From positions 62,001 through 126,000 of the forward strand of contig NZ_JAUSRE010000005.1 of the NCBI RefSeq assembly GCF_030811655.1: a stretch of DNA of 64,000 nucleotides, written 5' to 3'. Under the pieces are notes generated by a model. The model was not told the DNA's origin. It searched no databases and was given only the letters and a program-made list of their open reading frames with translations. The stretch comes from Pseudarthrobacter enclensis (GTDB taxonomy: Bacteria; Actinomycetota; Actinomycetes; Actinomycetales; Micrococcaceae). Below are positions 7,698 through 16,315 of this stretch, in pieces. Within the stretch, counting starts at the first letter, position 1. Every line of letters begins with the position of its first letter. A program made the position numbers and the translations under genes.

Positions 7698-10352
7698 GTG
7701 TCACATGAGAATCTGCAGCGCCGCGAAGCCGCTGAACGTTCAGCCCTGGTCAGCACCACCAGCTACGACGTGTCCCTGGACGTGCGGCAGGCTGCGGATC
7801 CGGCAGTCCCGGGCTACACGAGCCGCAGCGTCATCACCTTCACCGCAGAACCGGGCGCAAGCACCTTCCTGGACTTCATCGGCAGCGACGTGCACAGCGT
7901 GTTCCTCAACGGCAAGGGCCTGCCCGTGGAGGACGTGGTGGAGGGCCCGCGGATCAGGCTGGACAACCTGCGGGCAGAGAACCAGGTCACCGTCACCGGA
8001 ACAGCCCTGTACAGCCGGTCCGGCGAGGGCATGCACCGGTTCGTGGATCCCGCCGACGGCCAATGCTACCTCTACACCCAATACGAGCCTGCTGACGCCC
8101 GCCGGGTCTTCGCCAACTTCGAACAGCCGGACCTCAAGGCCACCTTCACCTTCCACGTCATGGCTCCCGCCGACTGGCAGGTGGCCTCAAACGGTACCGA
8201 AGTGCAGCGCACCCTGCTCACCAGCGACCCCGCCACGGCCTGCTGGGACTTCGCCACAACGATGCCCATGTCCACCTACATCACCACGGTGCTGGCCGGC
8301 CCCTACTTCAAGGCAGAGGACCGCTGGCAGGCAACGCTCGACGACGGCACGCACCTTGATGTGCCGCTGGCCCTCTACTGCCGGGCGTCGATGGCGGCGT
8401 CCTTCGACACGGAAGAGCTGTTCGGCCTGACCAAGAAGGGCCTGGACTTCTTCAACCGCCTCTTCGATCTCCCCTACCCGTGGGGCAAGTACGACCAGGC
8501 CTTCGTGCCCGAATACAACCTCGGCGCCATGGAGAACCCCGGCCTGGTCACTTTCACCGAAAGCTACGTCTTCACGTCCCGGGCCACCGACGCCCAGTAC
8601 CAGGGCCGGGCCAACACCCTGCTCCACGAGATGGCCCACATGTGGTTCGGGGACCTGGTGACCATGAAGTGGTGGGACGACCTGTGGCTCAAGGAATCGT
8701 TCGCCGACTACATGGGAACCCTCGGCGTGGACCGGGCCACGGACTGGGACACCGCGTGGGTGAACTTCGCCAACAAGCGCAAGGCATGGGCCTACGTCCA
8801 GGACCAGCTGCCCACCACCCATCCCATCGTGGCCGACATCCCCGACCTGGAGGCGGCGAAGCAGAACTTCGACGGCATCACCTACGCCAAGGGCGCCTCG
8901 GTGCTCAAGCAACTGGTGGCGTATGTGGGCTTTGACGCCTTCATCGCGGGGTCGCGGGAGTACTTCCGGAAGCACGCCTACGGAAACACCTCGCTGGCAG
9001 ACCTCCTGGCCGCCTTGGACGCCGCCTCCGGGCGTGAGCTGTCCGCCTGGGCCCGGCAGTGGCTTCAGACCTCGGGAATTTCCACACTGTCCCTGGACAT
9101 CGGTGCCGGCAACACGGAAGCGGACGACGACGGCGTGCCGGGCAGGGTGGCAATCGTCCAGGAGGCAACGGACCCGGTCACGGGACGGGAGGAGCTTCGG
9201 CCGCACCGCCTCCGCGTGGGTTCCTACGACTTCAACGCCGACAGCGCCCTGGTGCGGACCGGGACCATCGAAACCGACGTGGCCGGCAAACGCACGGAGC
9301 TGCCCCAGCTTGCCGGACAGCCGCGGCCTGCGCTCCTGCTGGTCAACGACGACGACCTCACCTACGCCAAGGTCCGGCTGGACCCGGTCTCCGAAGCTAC
9401 CGTCCGTTCGTCGCTGGACAGGATCACCGATCCCATGGCACGCGCCCTCTGCTGGACGTCGCTCTGGAACTCGGCCCGGGACGGCGAAAGCCCCGCATGC
9501 TTGTACGTTGACGCAGTGACCGCCTTCGCCCCGGCTGAGACGGGGATCGGCGTACTCCTGAACGTCCTCGACAACGCTGCGACCGCCGTCGAACGCTACA
9601 CGCCGGCCGGCACCCGCGGCAGCGTCCGTGCATCCTTCCTGGCGGCAGCCGCTGCCCAGCTGGATGAGGCCGTGCCTGGCTCGGACCAGCAGCTTGCCTG
9701 GGCCCGCACCGTGGCCGCCCTGAGCCGGCATGACGATGCCCTGCTCCCCCGGCTGCGCGGGCTTTTGGACGGAACGTCCGCGGTCGAGGGGCTGGCGGTG
9801 GACGCCGAACTTCGATGGCACCTCTGGCACGCCTTGGCCGCCAATGGCCAGGCCACCGCCGGTGAGCTGGATGCAGAACTGGCCCGCGACACCACCGCCT
9901 CCGGCCGGGCCGGGCACGCAACTGCCATGGCGTCCAGGCCGGAATCCAAGGTCAAGGCCGCGGCCTGGGACGCAGCCGTCCACGGGAACGAACTGTCCAA
10001 CCAGCTCCTCACTGCCACCATCAGCGGCTTCACCACAGCCTCTCCGGCGCTCCTGGAGCCATACGTGGAGCCCTACTTCGACTGCCTGCGGACTGTTTGG
10101 GACACGCGCAGCATCGAAATCGCCAGCCGGATCGTCCGGGGCCTCTACCCGGCCGCCCAGGACCTGGTGCCCGGTGTCCGCCCCGATGACCACCCGGTCG
10201 TCCGGCGGACGGATGACTGGCTGGCCGCCAACCCGGACGCCCCGCATGCCCTGCGCCGGATCATTATTGAGCAGCGCAGCCACCTGCTGCGGGCACTCAC
10301 GGCGCAGGCCGCCGTCGTCAATTCAGCGCCCCAAGCCGGGCCGGCGCATTGA
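7698..10352 (+). CDS. pepN: Aminopeptidase N (M1 family zinc metallopeptidase)
   Basis: Removes N-terminal amino acids from peptides in the cytoplasm. The 884 residues match actinobacterial PepN. The exopeptidase motif GAMEN is at 276-280. The zinc site is HEMAH at 310-314 with Glu333 eighteen residues on (HEXXH-x18-E), and the ERAP1-like helical domain fills the C-terminal third. The start is GTG 7698. A TTAGAT box ends 6 nt before it, a near match to the leaderless pattern seen elsewhere in this window. It follows the YeiH gene by 33 bp but probably has its own promoter. It converges on the lipoate ligase gene. Confidence 0.95.
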   Translation: MSHENLQRREAAERSALVSTTSYDVSLDVRQAADPAVPGYTSRSVITFTAEPGASTFLDFIGSDVHSVFLNGKGLPVEDVVEGPRIRLDNLRAENQVTVTGTALYSRSGEGMHRFVDPADGQCYLYTQYEPADARRVFANFEQPDLKATFTFHVMAPADWQVASNGTEVQRTLLTSDPATACWDFATTMPMSTYITTVLAGPYFKAEDRWQATLDDGTHLDVPLALYCRASMAASFDTEELFGLTKKGLDFFNRLFDLPYPWGKYDQAFVPEYNLGAMENPGLVTFTESYVFTSRATDAQYQGRANTLLHEMAHMWFGDLVTMKWWDDLWLKESFADYMGTLGVDRATDWDTAWVNFANKRKAWAYVQDQLPTTHPIVADIPDLEAAKQNFDGITYAKGASVLKQLVAYVGFDAFIAGSREYFRKHAYGNTSLADLLAALDAASGRELSAWARQWLQTSGISTLSLDIGAGNTEADDDGVPGRVAIVQEATDPVTGREELRPHRLRVGSYDFNADSALVRTGTIETDVAGKRTELPQLAGQPRPALLLVNDDDLTYAKVRLDPVSEATVRSSLDRITDPMARALCWTSLWNSARDGESPACLYVDAVTAFAPAETGIGVLLNVLDNAATAVERYTPAGTRGSVRASFLAAAAAQLDEAVPGSDQQLAWARTVAALSRHDDALLPRLRGLLDGTSAVEGLAVDAELRWHLWHALAANGQATAGELDAELARDTTASGRAGHATAMASRPESKVKAAAWDAAVHGNELSNQLLTATISGFTTASPALLEPYVEPYFDCLRTVWDTRSIEIASRIVRGLYPAAQDLVPGVRPDDHPVVRRTDDWLAANPDAPHALRRIIIEQRSHLLRALTAQAAVVNSAPQAGPAH

Positions 10353-10366
10353 CGGCGGGCCTCCAT

Positions 10367-10387
10367 GCGCAGGGACAGTTCCTGCGC
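10367..10387. terminator. Short hairpin between pepN and lipoate ligase genes
   Basis: GCGCAGG (10367-10373) pairs with CCTGCGC (10381-10387) around a 7-nt loop in the 66-bp gap between the two convergent stops. No T-run is present. Confidence 0.4.
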
Positions 10388-10418
10388 GGCGAGCAGGGGC
10401 CTCACTGCGCTGCCGGGG

Positions 10419-11516
10419 TCAGGGGACGCGGTGGAGCCACTCCCGGGTGCCGAACTTGGCCGCCACCCGCTCCTCGGCCGCGGCCAGCTCGTGTCCGGCA
10501 AGCTGTGACGGCGTTGCCCCGTAGCGCTCGCTGAACACCTCGATCATCGCTTCGATGATGGCCGTGCGGGCCAGGCCGGTCTGCCGGCGGAGCGGGTCCA
10601 CGCGCTTCTTGGCGATGCGGGTGCCTTTGTCGGAGAGCTTTTCCTTGCCGATCCGCAGGACCTCCACCATTTTGTCCGCGTCGATGTCGTAGCTCATGGT
10701 GACGTGGTGCAGCATGCCGCCGTTGGCCAGGCGCTTCTGGGCGGCGCCGCCAATCTTCCCCTGGTCCGTGGCAATGTCATTGAGCGGGATGTAAAAGGCG
10801 TTGATGCCGAGTTTTTCCAGCGCGGCCATGACCCAGGCGTCAAGGAAGGGGTAGGAGTCGGCGAAGCTGAGCCCGTCCACCAGGGTCTGGGGCAGGTAGA
10901 GCGAGTAGGTGATGCAGTTGCCGGCCTCCATGAACATCGCTCCCCCGCCGCTGATGCGCCGGACCACGTTGATGCCGTGCTTGGCCACGCCCTCGGGATC
11001 CACCTCGTTCTGCACGGACTGGAAGCTTCCGATCACCACCGAGGGTTCCTGCCAGTCCCAGAACCTCAGGGTGGGGGTGCGTTCACCGGCGCCGACGGCC
11101 TCGGTGAGCACCTCGTCCAAAGCCACGTTGATTTCCGTGGGCAGCACGGTGGGCGCGATGATGTTCCACTCGTGGTCTCCCCAGGAGGAGGCCTTGGCCA
11201 ATGCGCGGCGGACTGTGACGGCCACTGCGTCTGCCGAGAAGCCGAAGAGCACGGCTCCGGCCGGCAGGGCGGCGGTAACGGCGGCCGCGAGGTCCTTGGC
11301 CGGCGTGCCTTCGGGAAGCCCGGTCAGCGCGCCGTTGATGTCCTCCAGCGCCTCGTCCGGTTCCAGGAAGAAATCGCCGCTGACGGAGACGTTGGCAAGG
11401 GCGCCGTCCACGACGTCGAGGTCCACCACCACGAGTTTGCCGCCGGGAACCTTGTACTCGCCGTGAAGGCGCTGGTTGGGGGCGGCATTGGTGGCAGGAG
11501 AGGCTGACTCGGTCAT
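10419..11516 (-). CDS. Lipoate-protein ligase with the accessory domain at the N-terminus
   Basis: A 365-residue enzyme that attaches lipoyl (or a related acyl) groups to lipoyl domains of 2-oxoacid dehydrogenases. Residues about 17-105 (HGEYKVPGGKLVVVDLDV, then SGDFFLEP) match the accessory domain that is C-terminal in E. coli LplA. The BPL/LPL catalytic domain follows, with NVALDEVL, VVIGSFQS and the RRISGGGAMF loop near 195. This gives an inverted domain order. A DQGKIGGAAQKRL segment carries the likely catalytic Lys. ATG 11516 was chosen because GGGAAG lies about 5 nt upstream. In-frame starts further upstream encode a poor-quality extension that would overlap the rpmE2 terminator. The strand is convergent with pepN. 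Confidence 0.85.
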   Translation of the reverse strand: MTESASPATNAAPNQRLHGEYKVPGGKLVVVDLDVVDGALANVSVSGDFFLEPDEALEDINGALTGLPEGTPAKDLAAAVTAALPAGAVLFGFSADAVAVTVRRALAKASSWGDHEWNIIAPTVLPTEINVALDEVLTEAVGAGERTPTLRFWDWQEPSVVIGSFQSVQNEVDPEGVAKHGINVVRRISGGGAMFMEAGNCITYSLYLPQTLVDGLSFADSYPFLDAWVMAALEKLGINAFYIPLNDIATDQGKIGGAAQKRLANGGMLHHVTMSYDIDADKMVEVLRIGKEKLSDKGTRIAKKRVDPLRRQTGLARTAIIEAMIEVFSERYGATPSQLAGHELAAAEERVAAKFGTREWLHRVP

Positions 11517-11556
11517 GCTTCCCATCCTGCCGCAGAAAGCGGGTGCACGGCTAACA

Positions 11557-11592
11557 CAGAAGGCCCGCACCGGAAACGGTGCGGGCCTTCTG
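11557..11592 (-). terminator. Perfect 16-bp hairpin terminator of rpmE2
   Basis: Arms 11557-11572 and 11577-11592 pair perfectly around a GAAA tetraloop, 22 bp downstream of the rpmE2 stop. It lies just upstream of the lipoate ligase start and separates the two genes. Confidence 0.85.
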
Positions 11593-11613
11593 CAACAAGC
11601 TTGGGCGAACGAA

Positions 11614-11871
11614 TTACTTCTTGCCGCCGAAGCCCTTGAAGCGAGCGTTGAAGCGCTCGACGCGGCCTGCAGAGTCCATGATGCGCTGCTTGCCCGTGTA
11701 GAACGGGTGGGACTCGGAAGAGATTTCGACGTCGATGACCGGGTAGGTGTTCCCGTCTTCCCACTCGATGGTCTTGGAGGAAGACACGGTGGAGCGGGTC
11801 AGGAACTTGGTGCCGGAGGCCAGGTCGTTGAAGACAACAGCTTCGTACTTAGGGTGGGTATCAGACTTCAT
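11614..11871 (-). CDS. rpmE2: 50S ribosomal protein L31 type B (zinc-independent)
   Basis: An 85-residue large-subunit ribosomal protein. It has the L31 core ([16 protein letters not shown], then [27 protein letters not shown]) and no cysteines. It is therefore the C-minus paralogue, which in many bacteria replaces zinc-bound L31 when zinc is short; that role is inferred from the family. A Shine-Dalgarno-like AAAGG precedes ATG 11871. It has its own structured leader and promoter candidate upstream and a perfect terminator downstream, so it is monocistronic. No Zur box was recognised, but I could not search systematically. Confidence 0.97.
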   Translation of the reverse strand: MKSDTHPKYEAVVFNDLASGTKFLTRSTVSSSKTIEWEDGNTYPVIDVEISSESHPFYTGKQRIMDSAGRVERFNARFKGFGGKK

Positions 11872-11975
11872 AATGGGACCTTTGTTCGCGCAGCTGGATT
11901 TTGCCAGCTGCCAGGTATGAATGGGATGGCTGGACGCTGTTGCATCAGCCGAAGCTGAAAAAGCAGGACAACCAG
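11872..11975 (-). promoter_or_regulatory. Structured 5' leader of rpmE2, candidate L31 autoregulatory leader
   Basis: About 104 nt lie between the predicted transcription start and the ATG. It contains a hairpin with 8-bp arms GCAGCTGG (11890-11897) and CCAGCTGC (11904-11911), ending 18 nt before the start codon. Actinobacterial L31 mRNA leaders have been described as ribosomal-protein autoregulatory motifs. Position and structure fit that, but I cannot confirm the consensus without a covariance-model search. Confidence 0.4.
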
Positions 11976-11981
11976 CTATCC

Positions 11982-12011
11982 ATCATAGCCGATGCGGGGT
12001 GCCCTGACGAA
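11982..12011 (-). promoter_or_regulatory. Promoter candidate for rpmE2
   Basis: On the minus strand, TATGAT (11987-11982) is a near-consensus -10. TTCGTC (12011-12006) lies 18 nt upstream as a weak -35. It sits between rpmE2 and the TrmH-family gene. Confidence 0.5.
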
Positions 12012-12047
12012 CCGGACCCGGGGCGCCTCCCGCCCCCCCTGCCCAGG

Positions 12048-12857
12048 TCAGTCCCGGGCCCGCAGCTCCCAGAAGGCCACGGCTGAGGCGGCGGCCACGT
12101 TCAGTGAATCGACGCCATTGCGCATGGGGATTTTGACGGCGAGGTCGACGGCGGCGAGAGTCCCGGGGCTCATGCCGGCACCTTCGGTGCCTAGCACCAG
12201 GGCGAGCTTGGACAGATTGCGGGATGCGACGGCGTCGACATCCTCTGCATCGGGGGTCAGTTCCAGTGCCGCGACGGTGAAGCCGTGGTCCTTGAGGACC
12301 TCGAGGTCCCCGGGCCAGTCCTGCAGGCGCGCCCAGGGAACCTGGAAGACCGTGCCCATGCTGACCCTGACGCTCCTGCGGTAGAGCGGATCGCCACAGC
12401 GCGGGGAAACCAGGACGGCGTCGATGTCCAGGGCGGCGGCGGACCGGAAGATGGCGCCCACGTTGGTGTGGTCCACGATGTCCTCCAGCACCGCCACGCG
12501 GCGGGCCCCGGACAGGAGCTCCGGAAGCGGCACCGGCGCGGGGCGTTGCATGGCCGCCATGGCGCCCCGGTGCAGGTGGAATCCGGTGATTTCCTCCAAC
12601 AGGGCAGCCGAGCCGATGAAGGCCGGAACGTCGGGGTACGCCCGGAAGACGTCGTCGAGGTCTGCCATCCACTTTTCGGCGAGGAAGAACGACCGCGGCT
12701 GGTGCCCGGCGGCGAGCGCCCGGCGCAGCACCCGCGACGATTCGGCAATGTACATGCCCTCCGCCGGTTCGCGGAGTTTGCGCAGGTGCACGTCGGTCAG
12801 GGTGGTGTAGTCGCTGACCCGGGGGTCGTCGGCGGATTCGAGGTAGTGGAAAGTCAC
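12048..12857 (-). CDS. TrmH/SpoU family RNA 2'-O-methyltransferase
   Basis: A 269-residue SAM-dependent RNA ribose methyltransferase with the SPOUT knot fold. An N-terminal RNA-binding region precedes the catalytic knot. Its motifs are DIVDHTNVGAIFRSAAAL (near 150, the conserved N and R), LVLGTEGAGMSP and NGVDSLNVAAASAVAFWE at the C-terminus. The target is probably a guanosine in 23S rRNA or a tRNA, but the exact site cannot be read. The start is GTG 12857, 7 bp after the TSUP gene, suggesting co-transcription with it. Confidence 0.9.
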   Translation of the reverse strand: MTFHYLESADDPRVSDYTTLTDVHLRKLREPAEGMYIAESSRVLRRALAAGHQPRSFFLAEKWMADLDDVFRAYPDVPAFIGSAALLEEITGFHLHRGAMAAMQRPAPVPLPELLSGARRVAVLEDIVDHTNVGAIFRSAAALDIDAVLVSPRCGDPLYRRSVRVSMGTVFQVPWARLQDWPGDLEVLKDHGFTVAALELTPDAEDVDAVASRNLSKLALVLGTEGAGMSPGTLAAVDLAVKIPMRNGVDSLNVAAASAVAFWELRARD

Positions 12858-12864
12858 CGGGTGA

Positions 12865-13650
12865 TTATTGCAGCAGGTTGGCGATCATGACGCCGAGGGC
12901 CACGATGCCCAGGCTGAAGATCACCGCACGCAGGACGCGGGGCGACAACTTGCGGCCCACCTTGGCGCCCATCAGGCCGCCGATGGTGGAACTCACGGCG
13001 ATCAGCAGCACCACCAGCCAGTTGACACGGTCGAAGGCGAACAGCAGGTAGGAGATGGCGGCCACCAAATTCACGCCGAGGACCAGGAAGTTCTTCATGG
13101 CGTTGGCGTTCTGGATGGTGCCGGTGAGGAATACCCCCAGGATGCCCACCAGCAGGATCCCCTGCGCAGCGACGAAGTAGCCGCCGTATACCCCGGCCAG
13201 GTACACCAGGACCACCAGGAGGACGCCGTGGCGTTTGTCCCGGACGGCGTGTTCGGGGTTGGCCTCGCGGTTGCGGACCCAGTCCTGCAGCCGCGGCTGG
13301 AACACGACCATCAACATGGCCAGGACCAGCAGGACGGGGGCCACATAGTGGAAGACCTTTTCGGGCAGGTGCAGCAGCAGCCACGCGCCGGTGATGCCGC
13401 CCAGGACGGATGCCGGCAGCAGGCGCATGACCTGCCGCCCGCGGCCGGCCAGCTCGCGGCGGTACCCGAAGGCTCCGGCGCCGGTGCCGAAGACCAGGCC
13501 CATGGCGTTGCTCATGGAGGCTGTTACGGGGGCGACGCCCAGGGCGATGAGGACCGGGAAGGTGACCAGGGTGCCTGAACCCACTACCGCGTTGATGGTG
13601 CCGGCCCACAGGCCGGCGATGAACACAATGATGCTGCTGAAGAATTCCAC
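12865..13650 (-). CDS. TSUP/TauE-SafE family membrane permease
   Basis: A 261-residue membrane protein with about eight hydrophobic segments. The TSUP signature at the N-terminus (FIAGLWAGTINAVVGSGTLVTFPVL) is repeated in divergent form in the second half (VYLAGVYGGYFVAAQGILLVGIL). Relatives export sulfite, sulfoacetate or similar anions; the substrate here is unknown. It lies between the ABC ATPase gene (20 bp upstream) and the TrmH gene (7 bp downstream) on the same strand, so the three may form one transcript. Confidence 0.88.
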   Translation of the reverse strand: MEFFSSIIVFIAGLWAGTINAVVGSGTLVTFPVLIALGVAPVTASMSNAMGLVFGTGAGAFGYRRELAGRGRQVMRLLPASVLGGITGAWLLLHLPEKVFHYVAPVLLVLAMLMVVFQPRLQDWVRNREANPEHAVRDKRHGVLLVVLVYLAGVYGGYFVAAQGILLVGILGVFLTGTIQNANAMKNFLVLGVNLVAAISYLLFAFDRVNWLVVLLIAVSSTIGGLMGAKVGRKLSPRVLRAVIFSLGIVALGVMIANLLQ

Positions 13651-13670
13651 GACGCTGGTGCGGGTGCGGT

Positions 13671-14456
13671 CTAGCGGCGTGCTGTTGCGGTGTAGCGTCC
13701 CGCGTTCTCGGTCACCGCGAGCGGCAGTCCGAACGTGGTGCTCAGGTGTTCTTCGGTGAGTACTTCCGTGATGGGGCCGGCTGCCACTACGCCGCCGTCG
13801 CGCAGCAGCATGGCGTGCGTGAAGCCCGGCGGGACCTCCTCGAGGTGGTGCGTGACCAGGACCATGGCCGGGGCCGCCTCGTCGCGGGCCAGTTCGCCCA
13901 GCTTGTGGACCAGTTCTTCACGGCCGCCCAGGTCCAGTCCGGCACCGGGCTCGTCCAGCAGCAGCAGTTCCGGGTCCGTCATGAGCGCACGGGCGATCTG
14001 GACGCGCTTGCGTTCGCCTTCGGACAAGGTGGCGAAGGTCCTGTTCAGCAGCGGTCCCATGCCCCAGTCGTTCAGGAGCCGGAAGGCGCGCCGTTCGTCG
14101 TCGCGCTCGTACCCCTCCCGCCAGCGGCCGGTGACACCGTAGGCCGCCGTGACCACAACATTGAGGACGTTCTCGTGCTCGGGGATCTGGGTGGCAAGGG
14201 CTGCAGAGGAAAGGCCGATCCGCGGCCGGAGCTCGAAGACGTCAACACGCCCAAGAATCTCGTCGAGGATGCCTGCGGTGCCGCTGCTCGGGTGGAGCCG
14301 GGCCGCCGCGATCTGGAGGAGGGTGGTCTTGCCTGCGCCGTTGGGGCCAAGGATGACCCACCGTTCACCTTCATTGACCTGCCAGTCAACCTTGTCCAGC
14401 AGGGTCTTTTTGCCTCGGACAACGCTGACGGAGTCCAGTTCCAGAACATCACTCAT
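13671..14456 (-). CDS. ABC transporter ATP-binding protein (ModF/YlmA-like, orphan)
   Basis: A 261-residue single ABC domain. The Walker A is LGPNGAGKTTLLQIAAARLHPS, the signature LSEGERKRVQIARAL and the Walker B LLLLDEPGAGLDLGG, with a switch His in LVTHHLEEV. No permease is encoded beside it. The size and LSEGERKR signature resemble stand-alone cytoplasmic ABC ATPases such as YlmA. ATG 14456 was chosen because MSDVLELDSVSV is the usual domain start and a TAGTGT box ends 8 nt upstream. In-frame Met codons further upstream would run into the serB promoter. It is divergent from serB. Confidence 0.85.
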   Translation of the reverse strand: MSDVLELDSVSVVRGKKTLLDKVDWQVNEGERWVILGPNGAGKTTLLQIAAARLHPSSGTAGILDEILGRVDVFELRPRIGLSSAALATQIPEHENVLNVVVTAAYGVTGRWREGYERDDERRAFRLLNDWGMGPLLNRTFATLSEGERKRVQIARALMTDPELLLLDEPGAGLDLGGREELVHKLGELARDEAAPAMVLVTHHLEEVPPGFTHAMLLRDGGVVAAGPITEVLTEEHLSTTFGLPLAVTENAGRYTATARR

Positions 14457-14464
14457 AGGAGTAG

Positions 14465-14470
14465 ACACTA
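14465..14470 (-). promoter_or_regulatory. TAGTGT -10 box, leaderless arrangement
   Basis: On the minus strand TAGTGT ends 8 nt before ATG 14456. The short gap is pyrimidine-rich and has no Shine-Dalgarno. Confidence 0.4.
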
Positions 14471-14567
14471 GGACAAAACAGAAGATGACTGATAACCGGT
14501 GTGAAGGCACCCTAATGGCATTGCGACCGTACCCGCAATCGATTAAGGCCGCCCCTCCGCTGCTGAC

Positions 14568-14573
14568 TAAGAT
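14568..14573 (+). promoter_or_regulatory. TAAGAT -10 box of serB, leaderless arrangement
   Basis: TAAGAT ends 7 nt before the serB ATG at 14581. The divergent gap of about 125 bp therefore carries two leaderless-type promoters facing away from each other. Confidence 0.5.
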
Positions 14574-14580
14574 TGCAGGC

Positions 14581-15474
14581 ATGACTTCGAACGTGACTGC
14601 GGTCAGCTATGGCCTGAATGTAACCCCCGCCGGCCTGGAGCAGCTGCGTTCCGTCCTCGCGTCGCACGGCGCCGAGGTGCTCTCCGAATCGGAGGCGGGT
14701 GACGACCGGTACCAGGTCCGCGTCCTTGAGCTGGACCTCCCGGATGCAACCGCTGCCGGGCTTGCAGCCCTCCGCCGGTCCGTGGCTGACGCGGCAGTCA
14801 GCGGTTTTGATATCGCACTGGTGCCTGCAGGCCTTCGCTCCGCCGCGCGGAAGCTGCTGATCATGGACGTGGACTCCACCCTGATCCAGCAGGAGGTCAT
14901 CGAACTCCTGGCCGCATACGCCGGAAAGCGGGAGGAAGTGGCCGCCGTGACGGAAGCGGCCATGCGCGGTGAACTGGACTTCGCCCAGTCCCTCCACGCC
15001 CGGGTGGCGGTGCTCGCGGGGCTGCCTTCCGACGTCGTCCATTCCGTCCGCAAGGAAGTGAAGCTCAGCGAAGGCGCCGGACAGCTGGTGGCCGCCTTCA
15101 AGGCCGCCGGCCACACCGTGGCCGTCGTGTCAGGCGGCTTCAACCAGATCCTCGAACCGATCGCCGCGGAGCTGGGCCTGGATTACTGGCAGGCCAATGA
15201 ACTCGAAATCGTGGACGGCGCGCTGACCGGCAAGGTCTTGGGCGCCGTCGTGGACAGGGCCGCCAAGGAAAAGTACCTGCGCGAGTGGGCAGCCGCCGAG
15301 GGAATCGCCCTCGAACACACCGTGGCTGTAGGCGACGGCGCCAACGACCTGGACATGCTGGGCGCTGCCGGCATCGGGGTTGCCTTCAACGCCAAGCCGG
15401 CCGTCCGTGCCGTGGCCGACGCCGCGCTGAACATGCCGTACCTGGACGCCGTCCGCCACGTCGCCGGCGTCTGA
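14581..15474 (+). CDS. serB: Phosphoserine phosphatase
   Basis: Last step of serine biosynthesis: hydrolyses O-phosphoserine to serine in the cytoplasm. The 297-residue protein has an ACT-like N-terminal domain (about 1-80) and a HAD phosphatase domain. HAD motif I is MDVDSTL near residue 98 (two Asp and the Thr). Then come VVSGGFNQIL (motif II Ser), a conserved Lys in RAAKEKYLREWA, and VAVGDGANDLDML (motif IV Asp pair). ATG 14581 is chosen because the -10 box 7 nt upstream argues against longer frames. Confidence 0.95.
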   Translation: MTSNVTAVSYGLNVTPAGLEQLRSVLASHGAEVLSESEAGDDRYQVRVLELDLPDATAAGLAALRRSVADAAVSGFDIALVPAGLRSAARKLLIMDVDSTLIQQEVIELLAAYAGKREEVAAVTEAAMRGELDFAQSLHARVAVLAGLPSDVVHSVRKEVKLSEGAGQLVAAFKAAGHTVAVVSGGFNQILEPIAAELGLDYWQANELEIVDGALTGKVLGAVVDRAAKEKYLREWAAAEGIALEHTVAVGDGANDLDMLGAAGIGVAFNAKPAVRAVADAALNMPYLDAVRHVAGV

Positions 15475-15497
15475 CCCCCGCTACGCCTGAAGACAAA

Positions 15498-15536
15498 CTG
15501 GCCCCCTCCGCTGGATTACCCGGCGGAGGAGGCCAG
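15498..15536. terminator. Bidirectional hairpin between serB and an SDR gene
   Basis: CTGGCC plus CCTCCGC on the left pair with GCGGAGG plus GGCCAG on the right (15498-15511 with 15523-15536), with one C-A mismatch and an 11-nt loop. It sits between two convergent stops. Confidence 0.7.
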
Positions 15537-15550
15537 CTGCCCGCTGCTGC

Positions 15551-16315
15551 TTAGTTGGAGGCTTCCTGGGCGCCCTTGCCGAAGTAGTCGGCACCGCCGG
15601 CGTACTCGGTGTGGCCGGATTCGACGTCGGCCGTGGCCATGCCCGCCACAACCTGGGCGAACTCTTCCACGGAGTAAAGCTTTCCTGCCTCGGCGCGGCG
15701 CGCCTCGATGGCGCCCGGGGTGGAGCGGTCCAGCAGGGTGGCGGTGACCGTGCCCTCGATCATGTCGCCGGAGACGACCACCAGGGAGATGCCCTTGTCG
15801 GCAAGATGGGGGATGAGTTCACGCAGGGCGTCCTCGCCGGCGCGCTTGCTGCGGGCCACCGGCTCGTATGCCGGCATGGTGGGGACGCTGTTGATGAAGT
15901 GGGCCTGGTGGCTGGTCACGAAAACCACGCGCGAGCCTTCCTTCATCAGGGGCACGGCAGCGTTCAGCATGTTCACCTGGGCGTCGCGGTTGAGCTTGAG
16001 GGCGTAGTCCTCCCCCATCCCGGTCTCCATGCCGCCGGAGGCGTTGAGGACCAGCAGGTCCAGGGACCCAAAGTTCTCCATGGCGGCGCTGGCGAGGGCC
16101 TGGACGCCTTCCTGCGTGGTCAGGTCTGCGCCGACAGCAACGGCACGGCCGCCGGCAGCTTCGATGCCCTGCACCACCTTGTTGGCGCGGGGCGCCTTCT
16201 GGCGGTAGTTGACCACGACGGCGGCACCCTCCGAGGCCAGGATCCTGGCTACGTCAGCACCAATGCCCCGCGATGATCCGGTGACGATCGCCGTCTTGTT
16301 ATCCAGCAGTCCCAT
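15551..16315 (-). CDS. SDR family oxidoreductase with non-standard active-site spacing
   Basis: A 254-residue NAD(P)-dependent short-chain dehydrogenase. The Rossmann motif TGSSRGIG is at 12-19. The usual NNAG is replaced by LNASGG (90-95). The active-site region reads VTSHQAHF (Ser135) and then Tyr150-Glu-Pro-Val-Ala-Arg-Ser-Lys157. The Tyr and Lys are thus seven apart instead of four. It may be an atypical subfamily, and the substrate is unknown. ATG 16315 is preferred because AAAGGAAG lies about 6 nt upstream; an in-frame Met eight codons earlier lacks one. It is followed on the same strand by no close gene and converges on serB. Confidence 0.88.
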   Translation of the reverse strand: MGLLDNKTAIVTGSSRGIGADVARILASEGAAVVVNYRQKAPRANKVVQGIEAAGGRAVAVGADLTTQEGVQALASAAMENFGSLDLLVLNASGGMETGMGEDYALKLNRDAQVNMLNAAVPLMKEGSRVVFVTSHQAHFINSVPTMPAYEPVARSKRAGEDALRELIPHLADKGISLVVVSGDMIEGTVTATLLDRSTPGAIEARRAEAGKLYSVEEFAQVVAGMATADVESGHTEYAGGADYFGKGAQEASN

